Origin: Bacteroidetes bacterium UBA1941
GTDB lineage: Bacteria > Bacteroidota > Bacteroidia > Chitinophagales > LD1
Assembly (NCBI GenBank): GCA_002336805.1
Contig: DDEZ01000002.1
Location: forward strand, 124,001-188,000
DNA: 64,000 nt
Reading direction: 5' to 3'
Part shown: positions 26,175 through 34,384 of the stretch, one piece after another
Position numbering within the stretch: position 1 is the stretch's first letter
How the letters are laid out: every line of letters starts with the position of its first letter
Translations under genes and position numbers: made by a program
Notes under the pieces: model-generated
What the model was told of the DNA's origin: nothing
Database searches by the model: none
The model's input: only the letters and a program-made list of their open reading frames with translations

Positions 26175-26309
26175 GTACGTGTATCTTTTGGGAAAGCGAA
26201 TTTAAGTTTTAACAAAACGGTGCGGTGTAAAAAGATGTTAAGCAGGGGGATGGGTGCAACTGAGGCGGCCAGTCGCTGAAGCACACTTCATAGATAAGAT
26301 AAGAATCGG

Positions 26310-26317
26310 TAACTTTG
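26310..26317 (+). promoter_or_regulatory. -7 element TAACTTTG of the toxin-antitoxin pair
   Basis: A perfect TAnnTTTG box 15 bases before the antitoxin ATG. The expected TTTG about 20 bases upstream is not clear. It is probably the promoter of the two-gene operon. Confidence 0.45.
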
Positions 26318-26332
26318 GGTAAAAGGCGTGCA

Positions 26333-26548
26333 ATGGATAAATCACAAATAGCAGAGCTTCATAAGCTACCGGTGGAAGAGAAGCTACAGCTTGTACTGGA
26401 GTTGTGGGACGATATTGCACGTGACAACTCGCTGGAATCTATATCCAAAGAGCACAAGGAAATCCTGGATCAGCGGATAGCAAAGATTAACAGTGGCGAG
26501 GCGACCTTCAGGCCATGGTCAGAAGTCAAAGCCAAGTATAAAAAGTGA
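26333..26548 (+). CDS. Addiction-module antitoxin component
   Basis: A 71-residue antitoxin of the 'putative addiction module component' type (DUF2683/Unstab_antitox-like). It has the family's opening ELHKLPVEEKLQLVLELWDDIA, the middle ISKEHKEILDQRIAKINSGE, and the closing RPWSEVKAKYKK. The ATG at 26333 is chosen over an upstream TTG. Its stop overlaps the toxin's GTG start (GTGA), so the two are translationally coupled. It would neutralise the following ParE/RelE toxin and probably repress the pair. Confidence 0.88.
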   Translation: MDKSQIAELHKLPVEEKLQLVLELWDDIARDNSLESISKEHKEILDQRIAKINSGEATFRPWSEVKAKYKK

Positions 26549-26853
26549 AGGGAGCATACAATGTTTCCATCCTCTCGGAAGCGGAAGTAGACCTGGATTC
26601 AGCTTTTATATGGTATGAAACGCAGCAAATAGGTTTGGGAGATAAATTTATTGAGTCAGTAGACCAATCTATCGAGTCAATATCCAAGACACCCAAGATC
26701 TATCAGGAGGTTTATAAAGGCTATAGAAGGTGTGTGATCAGGAAGTTCCCCTATGGCATCTACTATCAGGTAGTCGCGGATATTGCGGAGATCAGAGTGG
26801 TTGGCATCATTCATTTTAAAAGAGACCCTGACGACATCAAGAAAAGGATGTAA
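26545..26853 (+). CDS. ParE/RelE-type toxin
   Basis: A 102-residue toxin of the RelE/ParE superfamily. Family features are the opening strand YNVSILSEAEVDLDSAFIWYE and the helix GLGDKFIESVDQSIESI. The basic strand pair YRRCVIRKFPYGIYYQV and the final VVGIIHFKRDPDDIKKRM follow. It would poison gyrase or cleave mRNA, depending on subgroup, which cannot be told here. The start is GTG at 26545, overlapping the antitoxin stop. The pair sits between moxR and an ABC transporter. Confidence 0.88.
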   Translation: MKGAYNVSILSEAEVDLDSAFIWYETQQIGLGDKFIESVDQSIESISKTPKIYQEVYKGYRRCVIRKFPYGIYYQVVADIAEIRVVGIIHFKRDPDDIKKRM

Positions 26854-26920
26854 GCCGAATACTAGCGTCTACCCTTTGTCGTTATCCCCCATTACTCATT
26901 CCTTCTCCTATCTTTGCCCT

Positions 26921-28744
26921 GTGTCAAATTTCAAGCGAATAGTCAGCTATCTCAGGCCGTATACCGGACTCGGTGCGCTTAACTTTTTTTTCAACGTGCT
27001 GACGGCGGTGTTCTCGCTTTTCTCTGTGGTGATGGTGATCCCGCTGCTGCAGCTGATCTTCAACCAGGTGCCGGATGTGACGGTGAAACCAGTCCTGACA
27101 GCCAATGCCAACTCGATCCTGGAATACATCAAGTATGTGCTCTCTACCGAAAAGCGGGTGCATGGACCAGCACAGGCGCTGCTGGAGGTCTGTGTGGCGA
27201 TCATCGTGGTCATCTTCCTGAAGAACGTCTTCCGCTATCTGGCGCTGCGGGTGCTGTCTCCTATCCGCACGGGAGTGATGCGCGACCTGCGCAATGAGGT
27301 ATTTGGCAAGATGCTGAGCCTGCCGCTGAGCTACTATAGCCAGGAGCGCAAGGGCGACCTGATCACGCGCATGACGGATGATATCCGCGCCATAGACGGC
27401 TGGATCTTCAGCATGCTGGAGGTGATCATTAGTGAGCCGGTCAATATCATCCTGTCCCTCACCTGGATGCTGATGCTGAGCGCCAAACTGACGCTCTTCG
27501 TCTTTGTGATGCTGGGCGTAGTGGGGCTGCTGATAGGTAGCATAGGTAAGACGCTCAAGCGCCAGTCGCAGAATATACAGGAGACGATAGGCCGCTTTAT
27601 GTCCATAGTAGAAGAGAGCATCTCAGGGCTGCGGATCGTGCAGGCCTTTGGTGCGGAGGGGTATAAGCGGAGGCAGTTTGAAGAGACCAATGAGCTGCAC
27701 TACCAGCAGGGCAATGCGATCAACCGCCGCTATGAGCTGAGTTCACCACTTACGGAGTTTCTGGCTATCGCGGTGTTTAGCCTGGTGCTATGGTTTGGCG
27801 GCGGGCTGGTGCTGCGCGGGGAGATGGAGGCGGCTACCTTTATCGGGTATATCGCCATGTTCTCGCTGCTGATACAGCCGGCCAAGAGCTTCTCTACGGC
27901 CTTTTATAAAATCAATATCGGCCTCGCCTCCTCAGAGCGGGTCTTTGAGATACTGGATGCACCTAATACGATAGTAGAAGCAAAGGATGCCAAACCTGCT
28001 GCGCTCTTTAGCCAGTCTATCGTGTATCGGAATGTCTCCTTCCACTACCCGTCTAATCCTAACAGGCAGATCCTGAAAGGCATAGACCTGACCATAGCCA
28101 AAGGTAAAGTGATAGCCCTCGTAGGCCAGAGCGGTGCGGGCAAGACGACGCTGGCAGACTTGCTGCCACGATTCTATGATGTGACGGGTGGTAGTATAGA
28201 GATAGACGGCACGGATGTGCGCCAGTTGAGAGTGTCCGACCTGCGCGGCCTATTCGGTGTAGTGAGCCAGGAGCCGATCCTCTTCAATGATACAGTGCGT
28301 AATAATATCCTCTTTGGCAAGGAGGGGATCAGCGATGAGCAGATACAGGACGCGGCCCGTGTGGCCAATGCGCATGACTATATAGCGCGCCTGCCGCAGG
28401 GCTACGATACGGTGATAGGTGACCGCGGTGGCCGCCTGAGCGGTGGCGAGCGGCAGCGCCTGACCATCGCCCGCGCCGTGCTGAAAGACCCTCCCGTGCT
28501 GATACTGGACGAGGCTACGTCCTCGCTGGACTCTGAGTCTGAGAAGCTGGTGCAAGATGCCCTGTCTAACCTGATGAAGGGCCGCACCACCATCGTGATA
28601 GCGCACCGGCTGGCTACGATACAGAATGCGGATGAGATCATCGTGATGAGCGAGGGCCGCATAGCTGAACGCGGTACGCATGGCACGCTGCTGGGTGGAG
28701 GCGGGCTGTACGCGAAGCTCGTGGAGCTGCAGGCGTTTGAGTGA
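26921..28744 (+). CDS. ABC transporter, fused membrane and ATPase domains (MsbA-like)
   Basis: A 607-residue half-transporter that would work as a homodimer, exporting lipid or drug-like molecules. Six membrane helices span about 15-320. The ATPase domain follows, with P-loop LVGQSGAGKTTLADL near 400, signature RLSGGERQRLTIARA, Walker B PVLILDEATSSLD and switch His in IVIAHRL. The frame is open upstream, but that part overlaps the toxin gene. The GTG at 26921 (VSNFKRIVSYLRPY) fits the family start and follows a TATCTTTG box (26909-26916) by four bases. MsbA-like lipid A flippase activity is possible but unproved. Confidence 0.9.
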   Translation: MSNFKRIVSYLRPYTGLGALNFFFNVLTAVFSLFSVVMVIPLLQLIFNQVPDVTVKPVLTANANSILEYIKYVLSTEKRVHGPAQALLEVCVAIIVVIFLKNVFRYLALRVLSPIRTGVMRDLRNEVFGKMLSLPLSYYSQERKGDLITRMTDDIRAIDGWIFSMLEVIISEPVNIILSLTWMLMLSAKLTLFVFVMLGVVGLLIGSIGKTLKRQSQNIQETIGRFMSIVEESISGLRIVQAFGAEGYKRRQFEETNELHYQQGNAINRRYELSSPLTEFLAIAVFSLVLWFGGGLVLRGEMEAATFIGYIAMFSLLIQPAKSFSTAFYKINIGLASSERVFEILDAPNTIVEAKDAKPAALFSQSIVYRNVSFHYPSNPNRQILKGIDLTIAKGKVIALVGQSGAGKTTLADLLPRFYDVTGGSIEIDGTDVRQLRVSDLRGLFGVVSQEPILFNDTVRNNILFGKEGISDEQIQDAARVANAHDYIARLPQGYDTVIGDRGGRLSGGERQRLTIARAVLKDPPVLILDEATSSLDSESEKLVQDALSNLMKGRTTIVIAHRLATIQNADEIIVMSEGRIAERGTHGTLLGGGGLYAKLVELQAFE

Positions 28745-29270
28745 TGCGCCTTGCGTTTGTTGCTGGTCAGGCGACCAGCAACGGCGATGTCTTTATTACC
28801 CCTCTATTCTACTGCAATATGGCTCAAACAGTGACCGCCAACCTCGCCATGCGATGCAGTTGTTTCTTCACGGCTAACTGCGCAAGGCCGGGAGAAAACC
28901 AGCCGAATACAAGCAAATACCTATGTTGAGTATAAAATCAAATGTGTTTTTTGTTGTTTCGTTTTTATGACAAATCTGTGAGCCGTTCGTGATGAAAAAA
29001 TGCACGTTTAAAATGGGGTCTCGTTAAGGAAATACAAAAAGGATTCGTTCACCGATTTTATTGTTGGTTTCATTTTAATAGAGGCTGCAGCCTACATGCA
29101 GTGCGGGTTTCGCGCGTATCTTTGCACCAGGAAATAGATGAAAATCAGTTGGCTGAAGAAAAAAGCGTGTTAGTTGTTTCGACCCCACTCAGCAAAATAA
29201 ATTGATCTCCACGGCGTCTTATTCTAAACAAGCTGATTAGTACATATATAAAATAAAAAAGGAGAGAGTT
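28745..29270. other. Long intergenic region, no gene
   Basis: About 525 bases without a credible ORF. It contains a perfect 10-bp stem (GTTGCTGGTC/GACCAGCAAC, loop aggc) at 28759-28782, just after the ABC transporter, which is perhaps a terminator though it lacks a T run. A TATCTTTG box lies near 29117. Nothing else was identified. Confidence 0.5.
28759..28782 (+). terminator. Hairpin after the ABC transporter
   Basis: A ten-base perfect stem GTTGCTGGTC / GACCAGCAAC with loop AGGC. It lies 15 bases past the stop codon. It lacks a strong T tract (GGCGATGTCTTTATT follows), so it may be a dispersed palindrome instead of an intrinsic terminator. Confidence 0.4.
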
Positions 29271-29744
29271 ATGAAAAAGCTAATGATGATCCTCATCGCT
29301 GTGGGCCTGGTGGCCACAAACATGCAAGCACAAAGCTGCAAAGACAAAGGTAAACTACTGCCATCTACACAGGCAGTACTCACTGCGGCTATCAACCATC
29401 CTGAGATCATGGTGATATCCGGCAAGCTGGTAGATGCTGAAACATACCAGACCATCAAGGATGCAAAGATCAACTTTGACAAATTTGGCGATGAGCTGGT
29501 AGCAGCCAGCCTGGACAAGGAGGGCAACTATGCCATAGCCCTGCAGAAGGGTGCTATGGGAGAGGCAGTGCGTGTGATCTTTAAAATAGATGGCTATCAG
29601 AAATATATAGCCAAGTCTATCAAGACCAATACGGCGCTGGTAGGCCTCGATCTATACCTGAAGGCTGACGAAGCCAAAGAAGCTACCGATGTGAAGTATG
29701 CACTCAGCGATGATCCGTTCAATAAGATGGTCATCAAGTTCTGA
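29271..29744 (+). CDS. Exported protein with carboxypeptidase-regulatory-like domain
   Basis: A 157-residue secreted or periplasmic protein. The signal peptide is MKKLMMILIAVGLVATNMQAQ. The mature part has the beta-sandwich pattern of CarboxypepD_reg-like domains: ISGKLVDAETYQTIKDAKI near residue 48, SLDKEGNYAIAL near 80 and VRVIFKIDGYQKYIAKSI near 100. A good purine-rich ribosome site (GGAGAG) lies before the ATG. It is monocistronic and followed by a UUCG-loop terminator. Binding partner and role are unknown. Confidence 0.75.
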   Translation: MKKLMMILIAVGLVATNMQAQSCKDKGKLLPSTQAVLTAAINHPEIMVISGKLVDAETYQTIKDAKINFDKFGDELVAASLDKEGNYAIALQKGAMGEAVRVIFKIDGYQKYIAKSIKTNTALVGLDLYLKADEAKEATDVKYALSDDPFNKMVIKF

Positions 29745-29776
29745 TACGAGGCTAATTTAGAGTTAATGGTTTGCAG

Positions 29777-29802
29777 AGTCCGCTTCGGCGGACTTTGTGT
29801 TT
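29777..29802 (+). terminator. Intrinsic terminator with TTCG loop
   Basis: Stem AGTCCGC / GCGGACT with a TTCG loop (29777-29794) followed by TTGTGTTT. It lies 33 bases past the stop of the exported protein gene. Confidence 0.8.
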
Positions 29803-29809
29803 AATACAA

Positions 29810-29848
29810 GCCCCTCTAAATCTTCCCTAAAGGGGAGACTTTAACAGC
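29810..29848 (-). repeat. Dispersed palindromic repeat, family A (inverted)
   Basis: The reverse complement of the 81-119 element (GCCCCTCTAAAT, then CTTCCCTAAAGGGGAG, then ACTTTAACAGC). A related GCTCCTCCCTTCAGGGAGG copy follows at 29872-29900. Confidence 0.85.
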
Positions 29849-29907
29849 CTATCAAAATGCACATTTGTATTGCTCCTCCCTTCAGGGAGGCCGGGAGGGT
29901 TGCATTT

Positions 29908-29931
29908 AAAGCCGCATAATTATGCGGCTTT
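29908..29931. repeat. Perfect 24-bp palindrome
   Basis: AAAGCCGCATAA and its exact complement. With T and A runs at its ends it could terminate transcription in both directions. It lies in the spacer before the 30025 gene. Confidence 0.65.
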
Positions 29932-29976
29932 ACTTGATGTGAAACCTCAACATTTCCACGGTCTCCGGCATATCAT

Positions 29977-30006
29977 TTTGGTGGTTCGGAAAAATTCCTA
30001 ACTTTC
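29977..30006 (+). promoter_or_regulatory. Candidate promoter of the 30025 operon
   Basis: TTTG at 29977-29980 and TAACTTTC at 29999-30006, 18 bases apart. This is a near fit to the Bacteroidota promoter. Confidence 0.45.
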
Positions 30007-30024
30007 GTTTCAATAGTTTGCGAC

Positions 30025-30423
30025 GTGAAGTTTGATGAAGAAATACTAGCCAGCCTGACCAGTGACCTGCAGACCTGCCGGAGTTATATCCGCCAGGTGA
30101 GCCAGGGTATGCTAAAGGGCAACGTGAGCAAGTACCCGATCTTTGTGGTGACGCGGTCTGAGGTGGATATAGACCTTGGCCTGCCTATCATAAACAGGGA
30201 AGAGATGGACCTGACATGGGCTATCAATGCCTCCCATCTGGAGGACTTCGTACATCACGGTGTGGTGAGCCAGGAGAGAGTGCAGGACTTTATCCGCAAC
30301 TATAAGAACCCTGATGAATTCATGTGCATCTTCCTCGCCGAAGAGGGGCTGATGAGTTTCCTTTTCATGCCATATGAAACCCCGCAGAGCAAGCTGGACG
30401 TGAGCAAAGAACAGCTCAACTGA
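30025..30423 (+). CDS. Conserved-looking hypothetical protein
   Basis: A 132-residue soluble protein beginning with GTG at 30025 (MKFDEEILASLTSDLQTCRSY). It is mixed alpha/beta with no obvious catalytic motif; the centre reads KYPIFVVTRSEVDIDLGLPI and the end MSFLFMPYETPQ. It ends one base before the NamZ-like gene and has its own candidate promoter, so the two form an operon. I do not recognise the family or its function. Confidence 0.75.
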   Translation: MKFDEEILASLTSDLQTCRSYIRQVSQGMLKGNVSKYPIFVVTRSEVDIDLGLPIINREEMDLTWAINASHLEDFVHHGVVSQERVQDFIRNYKNPDEFMCIFLAEEGLMSFLFMPYETPQSKLDVSKEQLN

Positions 30424-30424
30424 T

Positions 30425-31621
30425 ATGATCTGCCGCCTGCGATACAGCCTTTTATTCATCTGCTTTGTAATATCCCTGTCAGCCTGTGCGCAGGGCAAAA
30501 GTGCCGGCCCGCATGTCACCATAGGGGCAGCTCGCACAGCTGAGTACCTGCCGCTGCTCAGGGGCCAGCGCGTAGCCCTGCTGGTAAATCAGACCAGCCG
30601 TGTAGGCAAAACCCACCTGGCAGACAGCCTGAAAGCACTAAGTGTGGATGTACGGGTGATCTTTGCGCCGGAGCATGGCTTTCGCGGAGATGCAGATGCC
30701 GGCGCACACGTGGCTAATACGACGGACAGCAAGACCGGCATCCCGGTGATCTCTCTCTATGGCAAAAAGCAAAAGCCCACGGCAGACGACCTGCGCGATA
30801 TAGACGTGGTGGTCTATGATATACAGGACGTGGGCTGCCGGTTCTATACCTTCATCTCTACGCTGCACTACCTGATGGAGAGCTGCGCTGCCTACGGTAA
30901 AAAGCTGATCGTACTGGACAGGCCGGATCCTAACGGCTTCTATATAGATGGGCCAGTACTGAATCTGAGGTACCGCTCCTTTGTAGGCATAGATGCGCTG
31001 CCTGTGGTCTATGGGCTGACGCCGGGCGAGTATGCCCAGATGGCCAAAGGGGAAAAATGGACAGATAGCGCGGCCAGCCTGGACCTCACAGTGATACCCT
31101 GTGCCAGCTATGACCACAACATGCGGTACAGGCTGCCTGTGGCACCCTCGCCCAATCTGAAAAATGAGCGGGCTATCTTCCTCTATCCATCTCTTTGTTT
31201 CTTTGAGGGGACCAATGTGAGTGTGGGGCGCGGCACGCAGTGGCCGTTTCAGGTGATAGGATCGCCGGATGCGGAGCTGGATAGTGCCTTTACCTTCACG
31301 CCGAAGAGCACACCAGGCGCCACAGACCCGATGAATAAAGGACTGCTCTGCAAAGGCTACGACCTGCGCCGCTACAGAAAAGACCTGAGCACCGAGATGC
31401 ATGGCATCAATGTGCGCTACCTGCTGCGGATGTATGCGGTGGCAAAGGATAAGAAGAAGTTCTTTAGCAGTCCGGATTTCTTTGACAAGCTGGCGGGTAC
31501 GGATGCGCTGCGCAAACAGATCCTGGACGGCAAGACAGAGGCTGAGATCAAAGCCAGTTGGCAGCCAGCGCTGAAAGCCTATAAGGAAATGCGGAAGAAG
31601 TATCTGCTGTATAAAGACTAG
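30425..31621 (+). CDS. NamZ-like exo-N-acetylmuramidase lipoprotein (DUF1343)
   Basis: A 398-residue DUF1343 protein. The founding member, NamZ of Bacillus subtilis, releases terminal MurNAc from peptidoglycan glycans. The signal ends in a lipobox (SLSAC, Cys21), so it should be a membrane-anchored lipoprotein. Family blocks are GQRVALLVNQTSRVGKTHLAD near 45, VIFAPEHGFRGDADAGAHV near 78, VVYDIQDVGCRFYTFISTL near 128, LDRPDPNG near 165, and FEGTNVSVGRGTQWPFQ near 258. It would act in cell wall recycling outside the inner membrane. Confidence 0.92.
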   Translation: MICRLRYSLLFICFVISLSACAQGKSAGPHVTIGAARTAEYLPLLRGQRVALLVNQTSRVGKTHLADSLKALSVDVRVIFAPEHGFRGDADAGAHVANTTDSKTGIPVISLYGKKQKPTADDLRDIDVVVYDIQDVGCRFYTFISTLHYLMESCAAYGKKLIVLDRPDPNGFYIDGPVLNLRYRSFVGIDALPVVYGLTPGEYAQMAKGEKWTDSAASLDLTVIPCASYDHNMRYRLPVAPSPNLKNERAIFLYPSLCFFEGTNVSVGRGTQWPFQVIGSPDAELDSAFTFTPKSTPGATDPMNKGLLCKGYDLRRYRKDLSTEMHGINVRYLLRMYAVAKDKKKFFSSPDFFDKLAGTDALRKQILDGKTEAEIKASWQPALKAYKEMRKKYLLYKD

Positions 31622-31628
31622 CTATACC

Positions 31629-31883
31629 ATGCTCCTCCGTATCAAAGTAAAGCCCAACTCCCGCATAGACGAGGTCAGCCGTGAGGCAGACGGCACGGTG
31701 CGTGTGAAGATCAAGGCGCCACCAGTAGAGGGCAAGGCCAATAAATACCTCTCGGAGTATATAGCCGGACGGCTGGGACTGGCACCCAGTAGGGTAGTGC
31801 TGCTAAAGGGCGCCGGTGCCTCTCACAAGACCCTGGAGATAGATGCCGAGGAGCAATATGTACTGGAAAAACTGGGCCTCTAG
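31629..31883 (+). CDS. DUF167 (YggU) family protein
   Basis: An 84-residue protein of the DUF167/YggU family. It shows the typical LLRIKVKPNSRIDEV opening, the VKIKAPPVEGKANKYLSEYIA block near residue 28 and the VVLLKGAGASHKTLEI strand near 58. It is soluble and of unknown function. It lies seven bases after the NamZ-like gene and is probably cotranscribed. Confidence 0.93.
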   Translation: MLLRIKVKPNSRIDEVSREADGTVRVKIKAPPVEGKANKYLSEYIAGRLGLAPSRVVLLKGAGASHKTLEIDAEEQYVLEKLGL

Positions 31884-31961
31884 CCTCTGGCGTAGTGAAA
31901 AGAAGCGGGAATGTTTTGAAAAACTGGCAAAAAGGCTATATTTGCCGTCCCTCAGAGGAAC

Positions 31962-32034
31962 GGTTGAGTAGCTCAGTTGGTAGAGCAATAGACTGAAAAT
32001 CTATGTGTCGGGGGTTCAATTCCCTCCTCAACCA
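31962..32034 (+). tRNA. tRNA-Phe (GAA)
   Basis: A 73-base cloverleaf. Acceptor stem arms are GGTTGAG and CTCAACC. The D arm contains GCTCAGTTGGTAGAGC. The anticodon loop is CTGAAAA, flanked by ATAGA and TCTAT, giving anticodon GAA. The T arm contains GGGTTCAATTCCC. The CCA end is not encoded in full. It marks the left border of the accessory island, and the recombinase gene 530 bases downstream suggests that its 3' end served as the attachment site. Confidence 0.97.
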
Positions 32035-32038
32035 CAAT

Positions 32039-32067
32039 AAGCCCTTGATTATCAAGGGCTTTTGTTA
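32039..32067 (+). terminator. Terminator of tRNA-Phe
   Basis: A ten-base stem AAGCCCTTGA / TCAAGGGCTT with a TTA loop, followed by TTTGTTATTT. It lies five bases after the tRNA. Confidence 0.9.
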
Positions 32068-32180
32068 TTTATAGGACAATCGGTATACTCCACTGTATAC
32101 ACTTTGCAGTTTTATTTTCCTGTATATCCACGATTTTTCTCCATGTTCTACTATACTGCCACTAAACATTACAGGCAGAT

Positions 32181-32504
32181 ATGGATACGCGTATTATAGG
32201 CATCGAGCTCAGCCTACTTGAAGAAATGCTCAGGGCCATTGTCAGACAAGAAATGGTCGAGATCAGAGAAGAAATTAACCAGACACTGATATCTAAGCGG
32301 GATGCTCTGCTTCAGGAAGAGCGCCTTTACACAGACCAAGTAGCAGAGATACTTGGGGTGACGCGTCACACGATCAACAACTATCGCAATAATGGCGAAC
32401 TCCCAGAACCTCAAAGGGATTTGTCCAATCGTCCATATTGGACGTCCGATCAGCTTCAATATGCTATGACTCGCAAAGGCATTAAGACGAATTATCCGAT
32501 ATAA
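32181..32504 (+). CDS. Helix-turn-helix excisionase-like protein
   Basis: A 107-residue protein. The N-terminal half is a charged helix (about 10-50, EEMLRAIVRQEMVEIREEIN), probably coiled coil. The C-terminal half is a MerR/HTH_17-type winged helix: LYTDQVAEILGVTRHTINNY near 55-75, then a wing ending RPYWTSDQL. Such proteins act as excisionases or regulators beside tyrosine recombinases. It lies just upstream of the integrase gene on the same strand. Confidence 0.82.
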   Translation: MDTRIIGIELSLLEEMLRAIVRQEMVEIREEINQTLISKRDALLQEERLYTDQVAEILGVTRHTINNYRNNGELPEPQRDLSNRPYWTSDQLQYAMTRKGIKTNYPI

Positions 32505-32562
32505 ACGCTATCAAGTCCATGTCATACCATAAATTATTTTGCAGACAAACATACAACTCAAC

Positions 32563-33834
32563 ATGAGAGAGATAAAAAAATATGCACGCTTTTATATCCA
32601 AAAAAGAAACTCGTGGGTCGACAAAAGTCCTAAACGACCGAGGCCAGTAGTAATGATGTTCAACTACGATGGCAAACGACTATGCACTTTGACGGGTGTT
32701 AAGGTTGCAGAATATGATTGGGACTTATCAAAACAGAGAGTCAAGCTGTCGGTGAAACGAGCCTCTGAAGTCAATGCTTATATAGACCGACTTGAAGATA
32801 AGGTGAATAACATATATTATGGAGCTCTCGCCAATGGAATTACGCCTGACAACAGCTATATCATTAAAGAGCTTAGAAATGATAAGAAACCCCAACAAAA
32901 TAAGCACGAGCCACTATCCATAATAGGTGAATGGAAAAGGTACCATACAATTATTAAAGTAAATAGTAGAACATTACAAGGCTTGGTTGTTTCCCTCAAC
33001 CACTTTACTAAATTCTCGAAGGGGATGAGACTATCATTTGATGAGGTAACCCCCGAGTTAATGTCGAAATATGCCTCGTATCTTCAAAAGCTTGGACATG
33101 GCGACAACACGGTTTACAAACACATTGAGATGTTGAAACGGTTCATGAACTATGCAAAGAAGGCCGGTCTTCATAATAATGTCGTCTACAAAGAATTTTC
33201 TGTGAGCCAGAAGGAAAAGCGAATAATATTCCTTGAACCCGATGAGCTTAAAGCCCTCATATGCTATAAGCCAGAGAGCTCGATGGATCGCAAAGCTCTT
33301 GACAACTTCCTATTTGGATGTCTTACAGCCATGAGATATTCTGATTATCACAATCTCAAACGAGCGGATATATCCGAAGTAAACTTTCCTGGTGTTGAAG
33401 AAGGATATTACTCAATAAAATATAGACAAGTAAAAACGGGTAAGTTGAATATTATACCCTTGCTTCCCGAAGCTTTAGAAATAATTGAACGAAACAAATT
33501 GGAAAAGGGCGACTTCGCCTTACCGAGAATTTCAAATCAGCGCATTAACGATACTATTAAGGATATTGCCAGACGCGCAGGGATTAAAAGCGTCATCGCA
33601 ACTGATGAGTTCAAAAGTGACAAATGTACAACGAAGTATGTCGAAAAGTGGCAAGTACTAAGCACTCATATCGGTAGAAAAACCTTTATCTCGGTTGCCG
33701 CCGCTAAAGGCATACCTATACATATAGTTGCCTCGATAGCCGGACATACTACCAAAACGTGTATGAAGTTTTATACTGGTGTGGCAGACAAGGATAAATT
33801 CATACGAGTGAATGAAATATTAAAGTTTACATAG
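32563..33834 (+). CDS. int: Tyrosine recombinase (integrase)
   Basis: A 423-residue site-specific recombinase of the type seen in Bacteroidota mobile elements. An N-terminal arm-binding domain (about 1-85, with MMFNYDGKRLCTLTGVKVAEYDW) and a SAM-like core-binding domain (about 105-200) precede the catalytic domain. Catalytic residues are visible as Arg in GCLTAMRYSDYHNL, His-x-x-Arg in LSTHIGRKTFIS, His in IAGHTTKTCM and the nucleophile Tyr in KFYTGV. The ATG at 32563 is preferred to an upstream TTG. It probably inserted the island at tRNA-Phe. Its stop codon begins a tandem 72-bp repeat. Confidence 0.95.
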   Translation: MREIKKYARFYIQKRNSWVDKSPKRPRPVVMMFNYDGKRLCTLTGVKVAEYDWDLSKQRVKLSVKRASEVNAYIDRLEDKVNNIYYGALANGITPDNSYIIKELRNDKKPQQNKHEPLSIIGEWKRYHTIIKVNSRTLQGLVVSLNHFTKFSKGMRLSFDEVTPELMSKYASYLQKLGHGDNTVYKHIEMLKRFMNYAKKAGLHNNVVYKEFSVSQKEKRIIFLEPDELKALICYKPESSMDRKALDNFLFGCLTAMRYSDYHNLKRADISEVNFPGVEEGYYSIKYRQVKTGKLNIIPLLPEALEIIERNKLEKGDFALPRISNQRINDTIKDIARRAGIKSVIATDEFKSDKCTTKYVEKWQVLSTHIGRKTFISVAAAKGIPIHIVASIAGHTTKTCMKFYTGVADKDKFIRVNEILKFT

Positions 33835-33978
33835 TACTCTTATTAATTCCTTTGTCCTTTGATACAAAAGATGTCATGTTGACGGAGAACCATACTCTTT
33901 GTCCGTAGTACTCTCATTAATTCCGTTGTGATTTAATATAAAAATATGTCATGTTGACGGAGAACAAAACTCTTTGTC
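33832..33978 (+). repeat. Tandem 72-bp imperfect repeat after the integrase
   Basis: Copy 1 is 33832-33903 and copy 2 is 33906-33978. Both start TAGTACTCT(T/C)ATTAATTCC, share ATGTCATGTTGACGGAGAAC in the middle, and end ACTCTTTGTC. The TAG of copy 1 is the integrase stop codon. They could be arm-type integrase sites or a relic of duplication. Confidence 0.85.
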
Positions 33979-34204
33979 ATGTAATGCCGAATTGTCAGGC
34001 GGCTGTTAAAATTCATTTGAAAATAATTTTCCAGGAGTGCTGGAACCCTTGTTAACCCTCGATTTTTTCATTTTGCCGCTCGAGGACCCTGCACAGCCTA
34101 ATATATCTTAAAAGGCGCACTACCACTACGTTGAGGAACTAATCTGCTTTGGCCCCTGGAAAATATGGAAGTATGCTTGCATAATAGTAGGTAAACATGC
34201 TAAA
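33979..34204. other. Non-coding spacer before the ParB-like operon
   Basis: About 225 bases without an ORF of note. No promoter or hairpin could be assigned with confidence. Confidence 0.4.
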
Positions 34205-34384
34205 ATGAAAAATACTTACACAAATCGTAAAACCAACACTACCGATCGCAAATTAAGGCTTGCATTTACATTTTTCCGAAAGGACTTCCTCAATACGGAG
34301 CCAACTAAAATCTACTCTCATTCGGAGGCGCTCCTCATAACTGATTCATTAAATTTTATCAACGTAACAAATACTAAAATATGA
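34205..34384 (+). CDS. Short ORF coupled to the ParB-like gene
   Basis: A 59-residue frame (MKNTYTNRKTNTTDRKLRLA...LNFINVTNTKI). Its TGA stop overlaps the ATG of the ParB-like gene (ATGA), which suggests translational coupling and a real gene. It is basic at the N-terminus and otherwise featureless, with no recognisable domain. It might be a small DNA-binding partner or simply a leader peptide. Confidence 0.5.
   Translation: MKNTYTNRKTNTTDRKLRLAFTFFRKDFLNTEPTKIYSHSEALLITDSLNFINVTNTKI

Noticed and set aside
33832..33978. CRISPR array after the integrase
   Set aside because: There are only two copies of 72 bases in tandem, without unique spacers between them and without cas genes. No CRISPR array was seen anywhere in the window.
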